Positions 21,703-25,204 of a stretch of DNA of 25,204 nt are shown here, in pieces; positions within the stretch are counted from its first letter, which is position 1; the number at the start of each line of letters is the position of its first letter. The stretch is from a virus. The notes under the pieces are model-generated. The model saw only the letters and a program-made list of their open reading frames with translations. It was not told the DNA's origin and searched no databases. Both the position numbers and the translations under genes were made by a program. The stretch lies in IMG/VR virus record IMGVR_UViG_3300030419_004762, positions 2,014 through 27,217 of that record; one strand, 5' to 3'.

Positions 21703-22941
21703 CTAAAATTTGGTCATACCTAATATTTGGTTTATGGGTGCAAACAATCCTGTCAACTTATAAGTGTTTCCCTTATAGTCAAAAACGATTCCCTCACTAG
21801 GAACAATTTTATTGAAACCACCTGCTTTCTTAAATCTCTGTATTTGTCTTTTTAGTTGCTTCAGTTTGGTGATATCACCCCCTTTACGTAGATCGGAAAC
21901 AGTATTTCCTAAATCTTTCTTCATGTCTCTTACACCCTTTGCGGGTGATACAGCGATAAAATTTTTGGCGTTTTCTAAAACCTCAGCTCCTAGTGAGAGA
22001 AATACATCCTCAAAAGGTGCTACATTTTTCTGAAACAATCCTTTTGAATCAACCTTGTCAAGTTTACTTGCAAAGTTGTAAATCTTCTCATCTTTTAGGT
22101 TGGCCTTACTCAGAGCAAAACTCTTGTCACCTTCAGCAAATCTTTTCACTAGTTTTACTTTCAAGTCCCTACTTAGTTTCACTCTACTCTTACGTGCTTC
22201 TTTTTCTACCATCTGTAGCCAAAATTTTCTATGGTATTGTAATAAATTATCTTTGTCACCTAAACCATATTTTCTTTGTAATACAGAAATTCTTTTGAGG
22301 TATTTGTCTGCATTCTTTGAGAAATCTTTTGACTTTGGTAATTCAACTGCTTGTGGTCCTCTAATCTCAAACGTGTCTTGTTTGTTTTGGTTGATTTGTT
22401 TTATCATACCAGCAAGCTCTTTACCTTCTTTTGATGATGACCCTACTTTGTTTCCACCCGCATCAAACTCGTTGACACCGTGAAATTGTAGTAAGTCCAT
22501 ATTATAAGGTATTACATTCCTTGTTGGTTGATAAATGATTTCTATATTCATCCATTTATGACCGTTGTCAAATATACGACTTCTTTGTTTCTCTGTCAAG
22601 GAAGAAATAGCTTTCTCTAAATCGACCATAGATGAAACAAATGCTTTTTCTAACTCACCTCTACCAGCAAACATCTTCTTCATACCTGCAAGAGTCAAAC
22701 CATTCTCACCAAAGTTCTTACTCTGTGTCTTGTTTCTTGCAGCAACTAGTTGACCATTATGCCATGTTATGTTTAGATTTTGACCGTCTGTTTTCTCACT
22801 TACCTTTTCTATCTCCATACCACCAGTAAGTAAGGCACGTATCATCTTCTTCATTTCAGCAAAGGTCATGTCAATGTTTTCCCACGGGTGAGCCATGTGA
22901 CCACTGGCACCACCTTCTTGTAGTACGTGTTTTAATTTCAT
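21703..22941 (-). CDS. RNA/DNA-ligase-superfamily nucleotidyltransferase
   Basis: A 412-residue protein with covalent nucleotidyltransferase motifs. Motif I is E-K-T-D-G-Q-N (49-55; K50 would take the AMP), then A-R-N-K (68-71, motif Ia-like), M-N-I-E-I-I-Y (~131-137, motif III-like), E-G-I-V-F (383-387, motif IV) and Y-K-L-T-G (394-398, motif V). About 240 residues, mainly charged helices, lie between III and IV, far longer than in T4 RNA ligases. It may seal RNA or DNA nicks, cap a nucleic acid, or label something else. The N-terminus begins M-K-L-K-H-V-L-Q-E-G, similar to the gene at 23731. SD is weak, so the start is less certain. Confidence 0.75.
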   Translation of the reverse strand: MKLKHVLQEGGASGHMAHPWENIDMTFAEMKKMIRALLTGGMEIEKVSEKTDGQNLNITWHNGQLVAARNKTQSKNFGENGLTLAGMKKMFAGRGELEKAFVSSMVDLEKAISSLTEKQRSRIFDNGHKWMNIEIIYQPTRNVIPYNMDLLQFHGVNEFDAGGNKVGSSSKEGKELAGMIKQINQNKQDTFEIRGPQAVELPKSKDFSKNADKYLKRISVLQRKYGLGDKDNLLQYHRKFWLQMVEKEARKSRVKLSRDLKVKLVKRFAEGDKSFALSKANLKDEKIYNFASKLDKVDSKGLFQKNVAPFEDVFLSLGAEVLENAKNFIAVSPAKGVRDMKKDLGNTVSDLRKGGDITKLKQLKRQIQRFKKAGGFNKIVPSEGIVFDYKGNTYKLTGLFAPINQILGMTKF

Positions 22942-22950
22942 TTATTTTCT

Positions 22951-23151
22951 CTATGCCTGTATATCTAAATTGTCACCAAGATTGTTTGAGTGTTTTAGTC
23001 TTTTTGGTTTTCTCTTACAAAGACAAGAGGAACACACACCATACCGTGCTAAATTTTTCACCGTGTTTCCACACTCAGTGCATCTTGTCTTTTGTTTGGG
23101 TGGTATGTATTCAACATAATAGTCTGTGTTTTTTACTGGCCTTATAAGCAT
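22951..23151 (-). CDS. Small four-cysteine zinc-finger protein
   Basis: A 66-residue protein with C24-x-x-C27 and C40-x-x-C43 (C-T-E-C-G-N… V-C-S-S-C-L-C), a zinc-ribbon-like knuckle, then a basic stretch (K-R-K-P-K-R-L-K-H). Such small proteins may bind nucleic acid or act as transcription adaptors. It starts one base after the stop of the adenylyltransferase-like gene (TAG-T-ATG), so it is probably translated by re-initiation. No named family. Confidence 0.7.
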   Translation of the reverse strand: MLIRPVKNTDYYVEYIPPKQKTRCTECGNTVKNLARYGVCSSCLCKRKPKRLKHSNNLGDNLDIQA

Positions 23152-23152
23152 A

Positions 23153-23731
23153 CTACGCTAACTTGTTTAAGAGCATCTTCTCTATAGATGGATTGTTGAA
23201 ACCTGTAATCTGTTTAAAAATATCTTTTCGTTCTTTTGGTGATAGGTCTTTATTACTAAGGGCTTGACGTATGGCAGTGCCTGACATTTCTTGACCATTC
23301 ACCTTCAAAGATACGTGTGGAACAATGTAGATGTATCCACGGTCTTTATATGATGAAAGTTCTGCACCCTTCTTATACTTATCAAAATACTTACCAGATA
23401 CTAGTCTATCACCGTCCTTAGCACCGACAGCCCATAAGACAGCGGTATCGTCTGGCAACTTAGATGTAATCTCATCTGACCTGTAAGGATTCTTTACTTT
23501 GACAATTTGTTTTGCAGGTATACCGTAAGCACTAATGACCTTCTTTTTCTCATTGAAGTTTAGTGGACTCTTGTCACCAGTTTTATCACTGGTAGCAACA
23601 AAGACGTTGGCTTTACCAAACTTACTTACTAAATGTTTATATGCTTGGAAGTGATGACTTCCCATTGGTTGGAATCTGCCAGGATATATGACAACTGTTC
23701 TTTGTCCCTTTATTGCTTCTTTTAGTTTCAT
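23153..23731 (-). CDS. NMN-adenylyltransferase-like (cytidylyltransferase superfamily) protein
   Basis: A 192-residue Rossmann-like nucleotidyltransferase. The phosphate-binding strand-loop Y-P-G-R-F-Q-P-M-G-S-H-H (16-27) is the (H/T)xGH motif in the G-S-H-H form, and S-G-T-A-I-R (150-155) is the C-terminal S-x-x-x-x-R motif that grips the ATP phosphates. The G-R-F-Q-P form is common in NadM/NadR-type NMN adenylyltransferases, so NAD formation from NMN and ATP is likely. Other transfers of CMP or AMP are possible. The start begins M-K-L-K-E-A-I-K-G-Q. It lies upstream of the ligase-superfamily protein with one small gene between. Confidence 0.8.
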   Translation of the reverse strand: MKLKEAIKGQRTVVIYPGRFQPMGSHHFQAYKHLVSKFGKANVFVATSDKTGDKSPLNFNEKKKVISAYGIPAKQIVKVKNPYRSDEITSKLPDDTAVLWAVGAKDGDRLVSGKYFDKYKKGAELSSYKDRGYIYIVPHVSLKVNGQEMSGTAIRQALSNKDLSPKERKDIFKQITGFNNPSIEKMLLNKLA

Positions 23732-23769
23732 TTGGAATTTCTCAAGCTAGTTTTTATGAAATGCTATAT

Positions 23770-24747
23770 CTATAAATATCTGTCTATTAGAGAAAGAAAC
23801 TCCTTTGCTCTGTATTCAGTTGTATGATATTTTAGTAGTTTAGTAAAACCTCTATCAGCAATTTTTCTGGCTTCTTCGGGGTGACCCACATAATACTTGG
23901 CCTTATCTACTAACTCATCTAAATCATTATAGATGACAAAATCTTCTTCATCTATATAGGTGTTAGTCCAAATATACGGTTCAATAGGTTGATACATGAC
24001 CATACACCCATTAGCAAGACTTTCCCAAAAGCGACCTGTTTGTCGTGCCTCTCCACAACCGTAAGCATCCACACTTATCTTAGCGTTTAAAAGTTTTTTG
24101 AAGTATCCATCAAAGTGTCTATCACCTGTGTCAACACTAGTCAATGCTGCACCTTCTCTATACTCACCAACAAAAACAGTTTCTTCACGACCAAAAGCAT
24201 CCTTGAGTGATTTCATAATACCGTATCTATGTGGTCGTTTTTCACAAGCAGACATGATACAAACTAAATCATCTGTTTTGTTTTGCCACAAATTTATATG
24301 GGAAACATTAGGTTTAGTGAAGTGTCTATCTTCCGCAGCGAAAATAAGAGTCTCAACATTATTGCCTACAGGCTTTCCATTTATCTCTAAAATTGAGCCG
24401 TTTAATTCTCTCTTTATATATAGTTTGTATTTATTGGGGTCATCTTCATATGTGTAATAATCACTACCATCTAAAAATATGTCTATCTTACCTTGTAGTT
24501 CGGAAACCAATGGGCCGATTATGTTTTTGTATTTTGACTCTAATGCAGAATGAGACAGCATTACATAGTCTGCCATTTCTGCTACTTGTATTTGTGTCTT
24601 AAGATTTTGTACAGTATTTTTACAATAGTTGTGACTTGTATTTGAAAGTACTTTTATTCCATCTGACTTATTAAGTCCCTCAACAAGTGTTGCTGTTGAA
24701 TGACAGTAATGATGTGGTGATATTACAAATAAATTTTTAGTTTTCAT
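23770..24747 (-). CDS. CgeB-like (GT-B fold) glycosyltransferase
   Basis: A 325-residue cytoplasmic protein. The first half has alternating strands and helices (L-F-V-I-S-P-H-H-Y at 6-14). The second half carries the GT-B C-domain pattern: A-C-E-K-R-P-H-R (~167), D-A-Y-G-C-G-E (~228-234), then R-F-W-E-S-L-A-N-G-C-M-V-M (~239-251). The end R-K-I-A-D-R-G-F…H-T-T-E-Y-R-A (~289-307) is shared with spore-maturation-protein CgeB-like transferases. In a phage it may glycosylate a virion protein, a host glycan or modified DNA. It starts at ATG 24747 overlapping the upstream stop (ATGA). Confidence 0.75.
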   Translation of the reverse strand: MKTKNLFVISPHHYCHSTATLVEGLNKSDGIKVLSNTSHNYCKNTVQNLKTQIQVAEMADYVMLSHSALESKYKNIIGPLVSELQGKIDIFLDGSDYYTYEDDPNKYKLYIKRELNGSILEINGKPVGNNVETLIFAAEDRHFTKPNVSHINLWQNKTDDLVCIMSACEKRPHRYGIMKSLKDAFGREETVFVGEYREGAALTSVDTGDRHFDGYFKKLLNAKISVDAYGCGEARQTGRFWESLANGCMVMYQPIEPYIWTNTYIDEEDFVIYNDLDELVDKAKYYVGHPEEARKIADRGFTKLLKYHTTEYRAKEFLSLIDRYL

Positions 24748-24944
24748 CTACGATTAGCTTTTCTACTCTCTCTGGCCATCTTTAGACGAGTCTTTCTTGT
24801 CTTTCTCCAACGTCTTGTGTATGGAAACTTAGTCTTTGGACGAGGTGAGCCGCCTAATACTTTTGTATCTTGTTTTCTTTCTTTGCCTTCTTGTTCATCA
24901 AAGGCGTCCATCAACTGTCTTTCTAAACTACCGATACTATTCAT
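24744..24944 (-). CDS. Small very basic protein, unknown
   Basis: A 66-residue protein coupled at both ends (TAATG at 24944, ATGA at 24747). Its first 20 residues are acidic/helical (S-L-E-R-Q-L-M-D-A-F-D-E-Q-E). From ~28 on it is packed with Arg, Lys and aromatic residues (P-K-T-K-F-P-Y-T-R-R-W-R-K-T-R-K-T-R), resembling ribosomal or nucleic-acid-binding tails. The basic part argues for RNA or DNA contact. No family known. Confidence 0.65.
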   Translation of the reverse strand: MNSIGSLERQLMDAFDEQEGKERKQDTKVLGGSPRPKTKFPYTRRWRKTRKTRLKMARESRKANRR

Positions 24945-25204
24945 TATTTTTTTCTTCCTTCCATTATCATTTGATAAAGACGTTCGTAAACTGCCCGATT
25001 ATCAGCTCTCCAATATTCTATATCTTCAGATATTCTACCGAATGTTTTTAGTTGTCTTTCGTAATAACCGGCCTTATCAGTATCTCTATTTGTGTATTCA
25101 CTACCATCAACTTGGTCTAAGGTAAATAAGTCACACACTAAACTATCAAACTTACATTCACTACCGTTATTTTTAGCAATAGAAAATGCTTTCTCTATGA
25201 CCAT
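24944..25204 (-). CDS. Unknown protein, possibly truncated at the window edge
   Basis: The frame reaches the window end with an ATG at its very last bases (25202-25204); the true start could be there or further upstream outside the window. The 86 visible residues are mixed-charge and helical, with several Tyr and Asp (D-K-A-G-Y-Y-E-R-Q-L-K, E-Y-W-R-A-D-N-R-A). No signal peptide or membrane helix. The stop shares one base with the following ATG. Function unknown. Confidence 0.6.
   Translation of the reverse strand: MVIEKAFSIAKNNGSECKFDSLVCDLFTLDQVDGSEYTNRDTDKAGYYERQLKTFGRISEDIEYWRADNRAVYERLYQMIMEGRKK

Noticed and set aside
1-25204. T4-type late promoters (TATAAATA), CRISPR repeats, tRNAs, insertion sequences or attachment sites
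   Set aside because: Read-through of both strands showed no convincing case; late promoters would be expected near structural genes, which are absent here.

Overview
This window is a stretch of a large tailed-bacteriophage genome, or a phage-derived contig. Every credible gene lies on the minus strand and is read from high to low coordinates. Genes are packed tightly, with TAATG and ATGA junctions or overlaps of a few bases. The DNA is AT-rich. The content is phage replication, recombination and nucleotide metabolism plus many small unknown proteins. No rRNA, tRNA, CRISPR array, insertion sequence or integrase was seen. No capsid or tail gene is recognisable, so this is an early/replication region. 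The mix is unusual: a T4 gp32-like single-strand binding protein, a gp41/DnaB-like helicase and a FEN-type 5' nuclease stand beside a bacterial-type DnaE polymerase, a bacterial-type RecA and an adenosylcobalamin (class II) ribonucleotide reductase. The host is bacterial, judging by consensus sigma-70-type promoters and AAGGAG-type ribosome sites. Its identity cannot be read from the sequence; a marine AT-rich host is only a guess.

Layout in transcription order. (a) 25204-22951: a partial unknown gene, a small basic protein, a CgeB-like glycosyltransferase, a NMN-adenylyltransferase-like nucleotidyltransferase and a small zinc-finger protein. (b) 22941-20815: an RNA/DNA-ligase-superfamily protein, a 57-residue basic/acidic protein and flavin-dependent thymidylate synthase ThyX. 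(c) 20814-20478: a 337-base stretch with a 15-bp perfect hairpin, two tandem consensus promoters and a doubtful small membrane ORF. (d) 20477-13052: the replication core, comprising gp32-like SSB, RecA, a two-helix membrane protein, a cytidine/dCMP deaminase, FEN nuclease, helicase, a small unknown, an FmdB-type zinc ribbon and class II RNR. (e) 13048-8411: an unknown protein, a promoter, a conserved phage-type protein, a small membrane protein, a second promoter and DnaE. (f) 8389-6164: four uncharacterised, mostly acidic proteins and a Vsr/DUF559-like nuclease, with a 92-nt structured RNA element in the middle. (g) 6102-4424: a miniature MscS-like membrane protein behind an SD-abutting hairpin, a helical protein, a 7Fe ferredoxin, a promoter and a membrane-anchored 3D/double-psi-barrel protein. 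(h) 4380-1: a DNA methyltransferase with a large unknown N-terminus, a GT2-like glycosyltransferase, a DUF4494-like small protein, an exported small protein, a small basic protein, an FkbM methyltransferase and a membrane protein cut by the window edge.

How it works together: dCMP deaminase, ThyX and class II RNR feed dTTP and other dNTPs to a replisome of DnaE, DnaB-like helicase, gp32-like SSB, FEN nuclease and RecA. Primase, clamp and clamp loader are not seen here. Five nearly identical promoters (TTGACA, exactly 17 bases, TATATT) drive SSB/RecA, DnaE and two accessory groups. Many genes use GTG or TTG starts placed behind strong SD sequences, and several starts below were chosen on that basis.
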